A DNA stretch of 64,000 nucleotides from Heterostelium album PN500 (lineage: Eukaryota; Evosea; Eumycetozoa; Acytosteliales; Acytosteliaceae): assembly GCF_000004825.1 (NCBI RefSeq), contig NW_008805075.1:125788-189787 (forward strand), read 5' to 3'. This document shows, one piece after another, positions 33,258 to 44,988 of this stretch. Position 1 is the stretch's first letter. Every line of letters starts with the position of its first letter. Below the pieces are notes generated by a model. That model was not told the DNA's origin, made no database searches, and saw only the letters and a list, made by a program, of their open reading frames with translations. A program made the translations under genes and the position numbers.

Positions 33258-36200
33258 ATGAATAATATAGAAGAACCTATAACACCAACAGAATCAACAA
33301 CAACAACAAACGAAACGACACCAACAACAACTGAAATCCCTACAACAGACCAAAATCATTTGGATTTCAAAATACCGAATTGTGAGACCAGTGGCTGTGA
33401 GAAGCAATCATTAAAATATTGTCTGAAATGTGTAAAGTATCTTTGTGAAACACATGATTCTGTTCACAAGAAGATACCGACAATGAAATCACATACAAGA
33501 GAAGATTCTGGAAAGGTCGCAAAGTTCAAGTTCAGATTGGAATGTCCAGATCACACCCAAGATGTCTCAAACGATCTAAAGACAAAATTCATTTATATCT
33601 GTCCGAAAACCAGAGGTTTGAAATTTGGTCAAAAGTTAGCAGATGTTTCAAAACATGGTGATAAACCATATCATCAAGTTAGTTTTATTGGTCCTTCAGG
33701 TTGTGGAAAGGTAAATAACAAATACTTAATGTATTTTCATAATTATGTACCTAACTAATTTGAATAATTATTAACTCATTAACAGAGTACAATGATTAGA
33801 CTGTTAGCAGATGATAAAATACTTCCAACACCAGCTGTTAAAGGTGCTGTCGATCCAACTTCATCTGATATCAATGCATATCTATCTCATCTTGATGACC
33901 AAAACGATGAGTTTATTTATGTTGACAGTGAAGGAACTGGTGGTTCAATGTCAAATACCATGCTGCTAAGTAGTCTTTCCGAGGCAAAAGAGTCAAGTCC
34001 AGCTGGGGCTGATCCTAAGGAGGAAGTATCTCAAGTCTATGATGAGGAGATGAACCAGTTCATTGCGGCAAGAGAGCCATTCGTTTCGAAATCATTTCCA
34101 AGATTATTATATTTATTCTCCGATGTACTTGTTTTCATGTTCACCGGTGAAGCTAGAGAACGTCAAACCGTTCTTGAATCATTGATTCTCTATGGATCAT
34201 CAGCATCGGCAGCATCGGTCAATCAATCAATACATCCTCATTTGGTAATTGTTTTCAACAATTCCAATACAACCAACAAAGATGACTTTGATATTGACAA
34301 GGCCACCGAACAATATCTTGACAATCAAAGTGAGAATACTCACAAATTGAAATGTCTTTACCAATCGATATCCGTAGTTTATGTTCCGAATGCCAATGGA
34401 AGTACATTATTAACAGCTCAACAACAGATCGAGAAACTTGGAGATCTCATCAAACAGAAACTCAGAATCAACAAATCAACCAAAGAATCCAAACCAGAAT
34501 ACTCTCGTTCCAAAGTTCTTGAATATATTGACAAAGCGATGACATCTTTCAATCATGACCGAAATTCAAAGATTGATTTCTTCAAACTTGTCACCATGAA
34601 TGACCAGAACACCTCTATTTCATCAAATATCTTCAAGTTTGCTAACTTAGTTTTCGAATATTACGGAGAAAAATCAGAAGATATCCACAAGTCTTTTAGT
34701 GAAGGTAAAATAATATTATTTAAATTTGTAGTATAGTTTATTAAAAGTTTTACTTTAGCAAATGAAATTTTAGAGAATGCTGTTATTGTATCATATAAAC
34801 ACTATTGCAAGAGGATTTCTGGAATTGACCCAAGAATTGGTCAACCAGATGCTCAATTTATTGGTGCATTCGTTGACATATTAAATCAAGTTGAAGAGAA
34901 ACTTCAAGAGTTTAAGCTATGTGGCTCAACGTACTATTCTGAAAACCTTAAGAAACATGTACTTTGCCAATCCAGAAAGAATAGCCATGGATCGAAGCAC
35001 GAAAGTACCGAGGTTGTTTCTCTTGAACTATCAAAGGAACAGGCTGATTTCTTGAGGACTGTTGGAATTAAGAATGGTAATAATAAAAAGATAACATGGA
35101 GTGGAGAGTTTGAAAATTCTTTACAATCTGGAACATTGGCCGAAAGATGTCAGAGAGCACTCAGATCTCCAAAAACAGTTTTCAAAACTGCAGATTGGGA
35201 ATCTGGACATCTTTCCAAATATTCAAATTTCTGGTCAATCTGTAATGTATGTCTTTTAGATTTCCCAAGTGAAGTTCGAAATCAATGTGAACATTTCGTT
35301 TGTTATCAATGTTGTAAAGAATCACCTTTATTCTGTCCAATTTGCAAGAAGCATTCCATTTGGGTTGACAGATCGATTCCCGAGAATGCAGCACTTAGAG
35401 TTTTATGTTTAGAAGGTGGAGGACTCCTATTCTCAGCATCACAAAGCACAGTTATTGATGAAATTGAAAAGAGATTATATGGAATACCAATTTCACGATT
35501 ATTTGATATGGTCTCTGGAATTGGAACTGGTGCACTGATTGGATTAGTATTCCTCTGTGGAAACAAGAAGTTGTCAACTGTCATCGAGATGATTGATAGA
35601 TTCTCTGATCAAACACACGGCATGCTTAAACTGTTGGGTAATCTGGAAAAAGAAGACAAAAACTTTTCTATGGATAAAATGACTAGTCTATTGTTTCAAG
35701 TTACCTCTGAAAGTCTGTCCGGATATATACCAAATGCCAATATCTTTACAACACCAATGGATTGTAAATTCATTTGCTCCACTGTTTCCAAAAACTTAAT
35801 TAATCCAAACATTGCTCAAGCCGGAAACTATAATGCACCTCTACAAGTGCGCGTTGATAGCCTTAGTAGAATGTCAACAGCATTATTAATTGACTCTGAT
35901 CTTCATGATACAAAGCACCACCCAATTAAATTTACCATTGGTGAATGTGAAAGATATTGGGGTATAAATCAGAAAGATGGATTAGTTAAATCCAAACAAA
36001 TCGATTTGGTTGCATCAATTGGAAATGGATCAATAAGTATCACTCCAGATTCAGATGCAAATGAAGAGTGGCAATCACATATATCGAAATATTCACAATC
36101 GATTTCAAAGATGTTTAGAATCGATACTGTTTTACCAGATGAAATATTTAAAACCGGAAAAAAATCAGAGATTGTTTCATCAATTTCCAATGAAACCAGA

Positions 36201-36608
36201 AAATATTTAAACACCAAACAAGAAACAAAAGAAGAACTCAAAATTTTAGTGAATAATTTGATTGCTCAATTATTTTTTGTCCAAGTGAATCCGAGAATTG
36301 CAAACACCAAGACAGTAACTGGTATCATTCGATGTCGATTACCAAACAATCAAATTCCAAATGAAATCATATCACAAATCCAATCATCATCCAAACCATT
36401 CTCATTATCAGATCACTCTGGTCTTCCTGATGATTTCCAATTCACATTCAATATTGATAGCATCAAATATGAACCAACTTTGGAGATTCCATTCTCAATT
36501 GACAATGTTGAAATCTATAATTCATTCAACATATCAATCCAATGTAATCTTAAATGTAAAGATTCTGATCAACCCATCCAATCAATTAATTTCGAATTGT
36601 CCAATTAA
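33258..36608 (+). CDS. B-box / P-loop GTPase / RING / patatin-like protein, copy 1
   Basis: Three exons, 33258-33710, 33786-34704 and 34759-36608; 1073 residues. ATG 33258 is preferred over 33243 because copy 2 starts at the same place. Order: Thr-rich N-terminus; B-box-like zinc finger 42-70 (C42, C47, C55, C58, C63, H66, H70); P-loop GPSGCGKS 145-152; Walker-B/G3-like YVDSEGTGG; NNSN in the G4 position; RING C3HC4 at 619-653; patatin-like region from about 670. The GTPase resembles guanylate-binding-protein/dynamin types, whose G3 is D-x-E-G. In the patatin region LEGGG is kept, but the nucleophile elbow reads GIGTG instead of GxSxG and no DG dyad Asp is seen, so lipase activity is unlikely. 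An intron splits the P-loop between K and S. RING suggests ubiquitin ligase activity. Function unknown. Confidence 0.8.
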
Positions 36609-36790
36609 ATTTTAATCAAATTAATAAACAAAATATATAAATACTAAATATTATATATATAATAGATTGTTCTAAATTATTTTATTTTATTTTCTCACCA
36701 ATGATCTCAACATTCAATTAGTTTTTTTTAATATCATAATGATGATTTTCAATCAGAATTAAAAAGAAGTGTTTTTTAATATTTAATCAA
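36609..36790. other. Short convergent spacer
   Basis: 182 bases between the convergent stops of copies 1 and 3; AT-rich, with no gene. Confidence 0.5.
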
Positions 36791-39700
36791 TTAGTTTTTA
36801 TTTACTGTGTTTAGAATTTGGCTAAAGTTCATCGGGAATCCAGAGATTGAATGTTTTTTATCTTCGGACTGATCATCACCAAATACAATATTGAGTTTGA
36901 TATCGATCTTACTTAATTTATCACGTTGCAAATTGTTGATTGTGAGTGATTGAGAGAATCCACCATTGAACTGAACTTTGTCAAATACAATGTCTGTTGC
37001 ACCTACACCATCTGCAGTGATACTGAATGGAGTGCTTAATTTTCTTAGTTTGTCAACCAAAACAGTATTTTCGTACAACTCATATGATAAACGACATTGA
37101 ATTGTAAATTTGATTGAGTCTTGGTGTGGATTGACAGTCAAATAGAATTGACTTGCCAATAATTTGGTTGCAACATCGTTCAGCAATGACTTGTGTTTCT
37201 CACAATACCTTCTGACATCGGAAATGATAGATTCAATCTTATGCTTTTCATCATAACAGTAATCGTCTGTATATTCTGGGTCGATTCTTCTGCAAACTGT
37301 TGGATGATTGGACGCAACTACCTTATCCTTCAACTCTGCCCACTTGGTGCTACTCTCATTAAGTGTTGAAACGGTGTTGGTTCCATCTTTATAGCAGTCC
37401 TCTTGATGTTGATTTCCAGGGTTGGCCCATTTACCGGTTGTTACTGCCACAATCAAATCACATGAGCGGTTGAATAAACGTTGAGCTTCTTCATATCCAA
37501 TTATTGCGGGTGCCAATGCTGATGTTGAACCATCGGTGTATGATACTTCATTGATGATATGTGGTTCAATGAATCCATCGGTTGCCGAAGTTGAAAGACA
37601 TGCATCGAAAACAGTTCCTGATGGATTATCATATTTTCCTGGAAGATGGTATGATGTAAAGAGTGACAATTTCTTTGAACCTGTGCTTTTTGTAGTAGAA
37701 GTGACAGCAACATGAGAATTTCCTTTGGTCGCAGCTTGGCACAGTAGACTCTGATCGGATCTCGGATTATTTCCAACAGACTCTAGATATTCGAGATGTT
37801 GCTTTAAAATACTCTGGAATGAAATCTTTTTATAAATTGATCGATATAATATTCTTGTGAGATTCTTAATTCCGGCAATTGTTCCCAACGGATAGGTTTC
37901 CAGTTTTTCTTTCAATGCAGTGTAGAATGCAATCATTCTTGTAGCATTTCCAGAATCACCAGTGACACCAAGTGCAACTAATCCTCCAGATCCAGATCCA
38001 ATAATAAGGTCGACTAATTTGTGGATTCGAATATCAAAAAGGATATGCTCTATTGTTGTAATAATAAAAGCTTGTGCAACACCAGTTACACCTCCAATAC
38101 CTTCAAGTGAAAGTATACGAGTACCAGCAAGTGTCGGTATATCGTTGTTGGTCCATGGCGAGTGTGTACCACAAACTGGACAATGTACACTCCATTGAGT
38201 GGAACATGTAATACAGAACATGTGACCACACTTTCTGGTTTGTGTTGGATGGTCAAGGAGGCAACCATAACAAACTCTGTTCGTAAATGGCAATGACTTA
38301 TTTTCAATGAGTTTCAATCGATTTTGAATCGTGATATTCTCATCTGGATGTTGTTTTCCAGCTTCTGGGAGAAGTTCATTGGCAATCTCGGCTAGATTCT
38401 GATAATGTTTGGATGGTTCAAATCCATTACCAATCCATTGGTAACTCACAGTCTCCACCTTCTCACCAAGTTTGAGAAACAAAAACTTTTTCTTTTTCGT
38501 CTCAATCTGAGTTGATTTGTGATCGGATATCACACCATGAGCACCTTGTAATACCTCACATCGAATATGTGGCTTCAAAGGATGAGCAGAGTTACACGGT
38601 AGAAGTTTCATAATACTGGAGTGAGCTTTCTCGAACATTTCAATCAGACTTTGTGGAATATGTTGACCTTTGGTCGGGTGGAGAAGACTATTTCTCTGAC
38701 AATATAAATAGAGAATATCTTTGACTCTGGTAATAATAACTTGGAATGCTTGGTCAAATGCAACGCTTCTATTTATACCTTGTTTGATATTAAGATTATA
38801 AATACATTCGAAATATTCGAAAAGGAATGAGTTGACACCTTCCATTGATCTGGCCATCTTATAGATATCGATTGGTCCGTGTGGATCTCTGTTGAGAATA
38901 TTGATTGCTTTTGAGATATATCCCATGATTTTACCTCTTTCACAAACAATATTTTGATTGGTTTTCACTTTGTATGCCGATTGAAGGAGTGAATAGACCA
39001 ATGTCTTTAACTTCAATGTTTGTTGAACAAACTTTCCGAGTACCCATTGAATCTCATTGGAATCTGGGTTAATTGTCTTTCCAGGAGGGATGAAGATTAC
39101 ATTGAGTGATTGGTAATACTTTTTGAGTTCTTTGATATTTTGGCTGTGTGCAGAACCATCATCTTTGTCGTGGAAGATCAATTCTCTTGCCTCGTCATTG
39201 TCATAGGTTGGAACGTCATTCGATTTGTTGAAAGCAACAATCAAGTGTGGTTTGGTGAGTTGGTTAACTGATGCAGCGGCACTCTCAGCGGCATATGAAA
39301 GAAGTTCGGAAATTACATTCTCTTTTTGCTTGGCAGTCTGGTTGAATACATAAACAAATACATCACTGAAAAGATATAGTAATCTTGGATAGCATGTATC
39401 GATAAAGGAGCGACGATAATCGTAGGAGATCGAGTTATTGGAAGAACTTAAACCAGAGCTCTGGGTGTTTATAATCATTTGGTTAATGGTATCGGCACCT
39501 TTACCTTCAGAGTCAAACAGTAGGTATTTGCAATGGTTTTCATTGTCAAATGTTCCATTGTAACAATTGATATCGGAACTGGCAGCAGTAGTTTGACTGT
39601 TGGATGAAACCGGAATCTGTCCTTCAGCAAAACTTCTGATTAGAGTACTCTTTCCAGCGCCTGCAGGTCCAACGAAACTGACCAAAAGGAATGGATCTTT

Positions 39701-40048
39701 TTCATCGATACCAGTGTTCAACCATTTCATACCCATTTCCATCTTTTGGGTGTTTGGACTTACGTAGAGAATATTGTTTTTGTTCCAATCGTTTTTGAAA
39801 TCATCAGGTGTGCCCGATGTCTCATCTAGGGTTTTGGTAGCACATTTATACAGGTCAATTGGAACTCTGTCATGGTCCTTCATAACATCATATGCATGTA
39901 GCATCTCTGAATGTTCTTTACAATAGAAAGCATCTTCCTCACAACAAAATTCATACACCTTATTATTACATTCCGCTTTCAATTCTGCAACGTTGGCATC
40001 TAAAGATTCATCTTCAGATCCTTCAGTATAACAACACTTATATTCCAC
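36791..40048 (-). CDS. B-box / P-loop GTPase / RING / patatin phospholipase, copy 3 (active-site motif intact)
   Basis: One long exon of 1085 codons. The frame opens at a non-ATG codon next to an AG (CACATAG), so a short 5' exon is probably missing; the ATG at about 40133 with a GTAAGA donor does not join in frame by simple rules. Order as in copy 1: Cys/His finger at about 5-47, P-loop GPAGAGKS 127-134, FDSEGKG at about 178, NKSN at about 273, RING C3HC4 592-625 (CYGCLL, CGHMFC, CPVC), and patatin. Patatin motifs: Gly-rich oxyanion loop LEGIGGVTG (647-655), nucleophile elbow GSGSG (Ser 685), CLSTSATDGF matching the family's TSAAP loop, and DGS with Asp 838. So this is a plausible lipid acyl hydrolase. 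Unlike copies 1 and 2 there is no intron in the P-loop. Confidence 0.8.
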   Translation of the reverse strand: MEYKCCYTEGSEDESLDANVAELKAECNNKVYEFCCEEDAFYCKEHSEMLHAYDVMKDHDRVPIDLYKCATKTLDETSGTPDDFKNDWNKNNILYVSPNTQKMEMGMKWLNTGIDEKDPFLLVSFVGPAGAGKSTLIRSFAEGQIPVSSNSQTTAASSDINCYNGTFDNENHCKYLLFDSEGKGADTINQMIINTQSSGLSSSNNSISYDYRRSFIDTCYPRLLYLFSDVFVYVFNQTAKQKENVISELLSYAAESAAASVNQLTKPHLIVAFNKSNDVPTYDNDEARELIFHDKDDGSAHSQNIKELKKYYQSLNVIFIPPGKTINPDSNEIQWVLGKFVQQTLKLKTLVYSLLQSAYKVKTNQNIVCERGKIMGYISKAINILNRDPHGPIDIYKMARSMEGVNSFLFEYFECIYNLNIKQGINRSVAFDQAFQVIITRVKDILYLYCQRNSLLHPTKGQHIPQSLIEMFEKAHSSIMKLLPCNSAHPLKPHIRCEVLQGAHGVISDHKSTQIETKKKKFLFLKLGEKVETVSYQWIGNGFEPSKHYQNLAEIANELLPEAGKQHPDENITIQNRLKLIENKSLPFTNRVCYGCLLDHPTQTRKCGHMFCITCSTQWSVHCPVCGTHSPWTNNDIPTLAGTRILSLEGIGGVTGVAQAFIITTIEHILFDIRIHKLVDLIIGSGSGGLVALGVTGDSGNATRMIAFYTALKEKLETYPLGTIAGIKNLTRILYRSIYKKISFQSILKQHLEYLESVGNNPRSDQSLLCQAATKGNSHVAVTSTTKSTGSKKLSLFTSYHLPGKYDNPSGTVFDACLSTSATDGFIEPHIINEVSYTDGSTSALAPAIIGYEEAQRLFNRSCDLIVAVTTGKWANPGNQHQEDCYKDGTNTVSTLNESSTKWAELKDKVVASNHPTVCRRIDPEYTDDYCYDEKHKIESIISDVRRYCEKHKSLLNDVATKLLASQFYLTVNPHQDSIKFTIQCRLSYELYENTVLVDKLRKLSTPFSITADGVGATDIVFDKVQFNGGFSQSLTINNLQRDKLSKIDIKLNIVFGDDQSEDKKHSISGFPMNFSQILNTVNKN

Positions 40049-40504
40049 TATGTGCCAAAGAAAAACAAAAAAATTTAGTTAATATTTAAAATCTATTTAT
40101 TTAGTATTTATATATCTTACTCTTTAAACAACATTATATTTATTTTAAAAAGATAAAAGTATTAAAATTTAAAATGAAAATTAGATATATCTATTTAATT
40201 ATTAAAAGCAGATTTAAACCTTTCAGTTCAAAAATAAGAATTAAAAATTTAATTTTAATAAAAAGGATGTGTGCTGGTGCAAAAAATCCATTGCTGATGA
40301 GGGATGAGATTGGAATGATAATGGGGGAATCAAAGAGGGGTGTGATTTTGTTTGTAGCTTTGACAACAATGATCACCACCATTTATGCAAAATTAAATCA
40401 ACAAAATAAAATAAAATTTTTACAAATGATAACGTTAATAAACCAATTAAGATCAACTTTATTTTTTTCTTTTGCATTGTAATATAATATAATATGAGAA
40501 AGAA
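40049..40504. promoter_or_regulatory. Divergent promoter of copies 3 and 2
   Basis: Copies 3 (minus) and 2 (plus) start head to head around this region. It includes a candidate first exon of copy 3 (ATGTTGTTTAAAGA, then GTAAGA, about 40120-40133). The frame running through 40174-40482 is rich in Ile/Lys/Leu and is not considered a gene. Confidence 0.4.
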
Positions 40505-43500
40505 ATGAATAGCATAGAAGAACCTATAATCTCAACCACAGCAACTACAAATACTACAGCAAATCAAAGGCAATCGGACGTCAAAATACCGAATTGTGAG
40601 ACCAGTGGCTGTGAGAAGCAATCAGTAAAATATTGTCTGAAATGTGTAAAGTATCTTTGTGAAACACATGATTCTGTTCACAAGAAGATACCGACAATGA
40701 AATCACACACCAGAGCTGATTCTGGAAAGGTTGCAGAGTTCAAGTTCAGATTGGAATGTCCAGATCACACCCAAGATGTCTCGAATGATCTAAAGACAAA
40801 ATTCATTTATATCTGTCAAAAAACAAAAGGTTTGAAATTTGGACACAAATTAGCAGATGTTTCAAAACATGGTGATAAACCATATCTTCAAGTTAGTTTT
40901 ATAGGTCCTGCAGGTTGTGGAAAGGTAAATAACAAAAACTTTTTCTATTTTTGATAATCAATTAAACTAACAAACCAATTTGAATAAACTCATTAACAGA
41001 GTACAATGATTAGACTTTTGGCAGATGATAAAATACTTCCAACACCAGCTGTTAAAGGTGCTGTCGATCCAACTTCCTCTGATATTAACGCATATCTATC
41101 TCATCTTGATGACCAAAATGATGCTTTCGTTTATGTTGACAGTGAAGGGACTGGTGGTTCAATGTCAAATACCATACTACTAAACACCTTGAGCGAAGGA
41201 AAAGAACCGGCTCCAGTTGGTGACGATCCTGAAGATCCAAAAACTGAAAACGATGAAAAGAATAAATTCCTGTCTGCCAGAGAGCCATTCGTTTCGAAAT
41301 CATTTCCAAGATTATTATATTTATTCTCCGATGTACTTGTTTTCATGTTCACCGGTGAAGCTAGAGAACGTCAAACCGTTCTTGAATCATTGATTCTCTA
41401 TGGATCATCAGCATCGGCAGCATCGGTCAATCAATCAATACATCCTCATTTGGTAATTGTTTTCAACAATTCCAATACAACCAACAAAGATGACTTTGAT
41501 ATTGACAAGGCCACCGAACAATATCTTGACAATCAAAGTGAGAATACTCACAAATTGAAATGTCTTTACCAATCGATATCCGTAGTTTATGTTCCGAATG
41601 CCAATGGAAGTACATTGTTAACAGCTCAACAACAAATCGAGAAACTTGGAGATCTCATCAAACAGAAACTTAGAATCAACAAATCAACCAAAGAATCCAA
41701 ACCAGAATACTCTCGATCCAAAGTTCTTGAATATATTGACAAAGCGATGACATCTTTCAATCCATGACCGAAATTCAAAGATTGATTTCTTCAAACTTGT
41801 CACCATGAATGACCAGAACACCTCTATTTCGTCAAATATCTTCAAATTTGCAAACGTCCTTATTGAATATTTTAAAGAAGATAGTTCCGATGGTGCAAAC
41901 CATTGGTCCTATATTAAAGGTAATTTTAAAGAATATAATTATAAGGAGATAATAGCGATATTAATCTATTTTTTATAGCCAATGATCTTTTAGAGAATGG
42001 TGCTATTGTAGCATATAAATACTATTGCAAGAGGATTGCTGGAATTGATCCAAGAATTGGTCAACCAGATGCTCAATTTATTGGTGCATTCGTGGATATT
42101 CTTATTCAAGTTGAAGAGAAACTTCAAGAGTTTATGCCTTGTTGTTCAACTTTCTACCATGAACGACTGAAAAAGTATGTACTTTGTCAGGTGAGAAAGA
42201 AGAATCATGGGTCCAAACATGAAACCACCGAGGTTGCATCACTAGAGTTATCAAGAGAACAGACTGATTATTTAAGGACTGTTGGAATTAAGAATGGAAA
42301 TAGCATAAAGATATCGTGGAAAGGAGAGTTTGAAAATACTTTACAGATTGAAACATTGGTTGATAGATGTGAAAGAGCACTCAGATCTCCAACAACATAT
42401 TTCAAAACCTTAGATTGGGAATCTGGACATCTTTTCAAAGATGAGAAATTCATGACAATCTGTAATGTATGTCTTTTAGATTTCCCAAGTGAAGTTCGAA
42501 GTGGATGTGGACATTACGTTTGTTATCAATGTTGTAAAGAATCACCATCGGTCTGTCCAATTTGTAAGATAGAATCGATTTGGGTTGACAGATCGATTCC
42601 AGAGAATGCAGCACTTAGAGTTTTATGTTTGGAAGGTGGACAAACATTATTCTCAACTTCACAGAGTACAATTATTGACGAAATTGAAAAGAGATTATAT
42701 GGAATACCAATTTCACGATTATTTGATATGGTCTCTGGAATTGGAACTGGTGCTCTGATTGGATTGGTTTTCCTCTCTGGAAACAAGAAGCTGTCAACTG
42801 TCATCGAGATGATTGATAAATTCTCTGACCATACAAGTAATCTCACTAAAATAATGGCTATTTTTGATGATCCACTTGTCTTTGAACCAATGACCGATAT
42901 TTTGTTGGAAGGAACATGCCAGGAGTTTACCGCTTTTCTTCCAGATGACAATATCTTTACAACACCAATGGATTGTAAATTCATTTGTTCTTCTGTTTCT
43001 CACAACTTAATTAATCCAAATAGAGCACAAACCGGAAACTATAATGCACCTCATCAAGATGTTGCCAATAGTACTCCTTCCAGACTTGCTACACTATTTC
43101 TGTTAGATTCTGATATACATGATACAGAACACCATCCAATTAAATTTACGATCAGTGAATGTGAAAGATATTGGCGTGTAAACCAAACAGATAGTTTTAA
43201 GGAATCAAGAAGAATCGATTTGGTTGCATCAATTGGAAATGGATCAATTAGCATCACTCCAGATTCAGATGCAAATGAAGAGTGGCAAACATATATTTCA
43301 AAATATTCACCATCGAATTTAAAGATGTTTAGAATCGACACCGTTTTACCAGATAAAATATTTACATGTGGAAAAAAACTAGAACTTATTACTTCAATTT
43401 CAAATGAAACCAGAAATTATTTGAATTCCAATCGAGAAACCAAAGAAGAACTCAAATTTTTAGTGAACAGTTTGATTGCTCAATTATTTTATGTCCAAGT

Positions 43501-43822
43501 GAATCCGAGAGTGGCAAACACCAAGACAGTAACTGGTATCATTCGATGTCGATTACCAAACAATCAAATTCCAAATGAAATCATATCACAAATCCAATCA
43601 TCATCCAACCCATTCTCATTATCAGATCACTCTGGTCTTCCTGATGATTTCCAATTCACATTCAAATTTGACAACATCAAATATGAACCAACTCTTGGAG
43701 ATTCCATTCTCAATTGACAATGTTGAAATCTATAATTCATTCAACATATCAATCCAATGTAATCTTAAATGTAAAGATTCTGATCAACCATCCAATCAAT
43801 TAATTTCGAATTGTCCAATTAA
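40505..43822 (+). pseudogene. B-box / P-loop GTPase / RING / patatin-like gene, copy 2, frameshifted
   Basis: Exons 40505-40924, 41000-41919 and 41979-43822 match copy 1 in position and splice sites, including the intron inside the P-loop. Three single-base differences break the frame: an extra C at 41762-41763, an extra base near 43694, and a missing C near 43788. The first truncates the protein just after the GTPase domain. Domains otherwise retained: B-box, GPAGCGKS P-loop, YVDSEGTGG, RING (CNVCLL, CGHYVC, CPIC), patatin-like LEGG and GIGTG, again without the nucleophile Ser. The segment 41280-41760 is almost identical to copy 1, whereas the patatin region is much more diverged. Either a young pseudogene or an intact gene with sequence errors. 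Confidence 0.7.
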
Positions 43823-44037
43823 ATTTTAAACATAATAATAAATTACATTGTGCAAATATTAAAAACTTTATTACATGTATTTTTTATTTATTACTTTTCA
43901 ACAAACAAATTGTTTCCCCCAAAAAAAAAAACTGAAAATTTCACAAAACAAAGTTAATTATTTACTTTGTCTATTTTATTTTTAGAAGTTTATTTAGTTT
44001 AGTTTATTTTTAAATTTTTGATATTATTTACTAAAGA

Positions 44038-44988
44038 ATGGGTGAGAGAAAAGTAATTAGTAAATACTATCCACCAGAGTTTGATCCCTCAAAGATACCT
44101 AGAGCGAAAGGTGTGAAGAAGAGTAACACCATCAAGGTTACCATGATGCTGCCAATGAGCATCCGCTGTAATACTTGCGGTGAGTATCTAGGTAGAGGTA
44201 CAAAGTTCAACTCGAGGAAGGAGACAGTGGAAGGCGAGAACTACCTCGGTCTGAAGATCTTTCGTTTCTACCTGCGCTGTAAGAAGTGTGCGGCGGAACT
44301 CTCGATCAGAACCGACCCAAAGAACTCAGAGTACGTCTGCGAGAGTGGTGCAACGCGTAACTACGAGCCGTGGCGAGAGACCGATGAAGATAGAGAAGAG
44401 CGACTGAAGCGCGAGAAAGAAGAGGAGGGCGACGCCATGAAAGCACTTGAGAATAGAACACTCGATTCGAAACGTGAAATGGAGATACTGGATGCACTCG
44501 ATGAACTCAAAGATATCAGTGCGCGAAACGCAGAGATCGACCCAGAGATGTTGTTGCAATACAGTCTGCGGAAACAAGAGGAACTAGATCAAATCAATGA
44601 TCTCGAAGATCAAGCGTTGATCTACGAAACATTTGGAAAGTCTGGCGGTGGTGGTGGTACTGGTGATTCAAGCACACTGTCAATCAAGAGAATAGAAGAT
44701 AAAGATCCACCATTAACAGATCTATTGGAATCAGAAACATCTTCATTAGAACAACAAGATAACAAAAAGAAAGAGAAAACAAGTTTATTAAAAGGTATAA
44801 AATTAACAGTTAACAACAATCAAGATAATAATAATAATAATAAGAAAAGAACAATTAATCAAGTTGATAATGAATCAAAAGAAAATGAATTAGATAAGAA
44901 ATTGAAACCAACGACGACAACGACAACACCAACACAAACAACATCTTCATTATTTGCAGAATATGGTTCAGATGATGAAGATGATTAG
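44038..44988 (+). CDS. yju2: Splicing factor YJU2/CWC16 (CCDC94 family)
   Basis: Single exon, 316 residues. Opening MGERKVISKYYPPEFDP is the YJU2 signature. A zinc-binding pair C44-x2-C47 and C81-x2-C84 follows, with FNSRKETVEGENYLG between them, then RTDPKNSEYVCESGATRN. A long acidic-basic coiled region (residues about 115-205) contains LENRTLDSKREMEILDALDELKD. The C-terminus is low-complexity Asn/Thr, ending in an acidic DDEDD. YJU2 promotes the first catalytic step of pre-mRNA splicing within the Prp19-associated spliceosome. It lies between two multicopy families and shows no irregularities. Confidence 0.93.
   Translation: MGERKVISKYYPPEFDPSKIPRAKGVKKSNTIKVTMMLPMSIRCNTCGEYLGRGTKFNSRKETVEGENYLGLKIFRFYLRCKKCAAELSIRTDPKNSEYVCESGATRNYEPWRETDEDREERLKREKEEEGDAMKALENRTLDSKREMEILDALDELKDISARNAEIDPEMLLQYSLRKQEELDQINDLEDQALIYETFGKSGGGGGTGDSSTLSIKRIEDKDPPLTDLLESETSSLEQQDNKKKEKTSLLKGIKLTVNNNQDNNNNNKKRTINQVDNESKENELDKKLKPTTTTTTPTQTTSSLFAEYGSDDEDD

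Noticed and set aside
40174-40482. 102-codon plus-strand frame between the GTPase-patatin genes
   Set aside because: Composition is Ile/Lys/Leu-rich, no paralogue next to copy 1, and it lies in a promoter region.
41762-41767. Alternative reading of GTPase-patatin copy 2 as two separate genes
   Set aside because: The downstream part lacks its own start and promoter and follows copy 1 exon for exon, so one broken gene is simpler.
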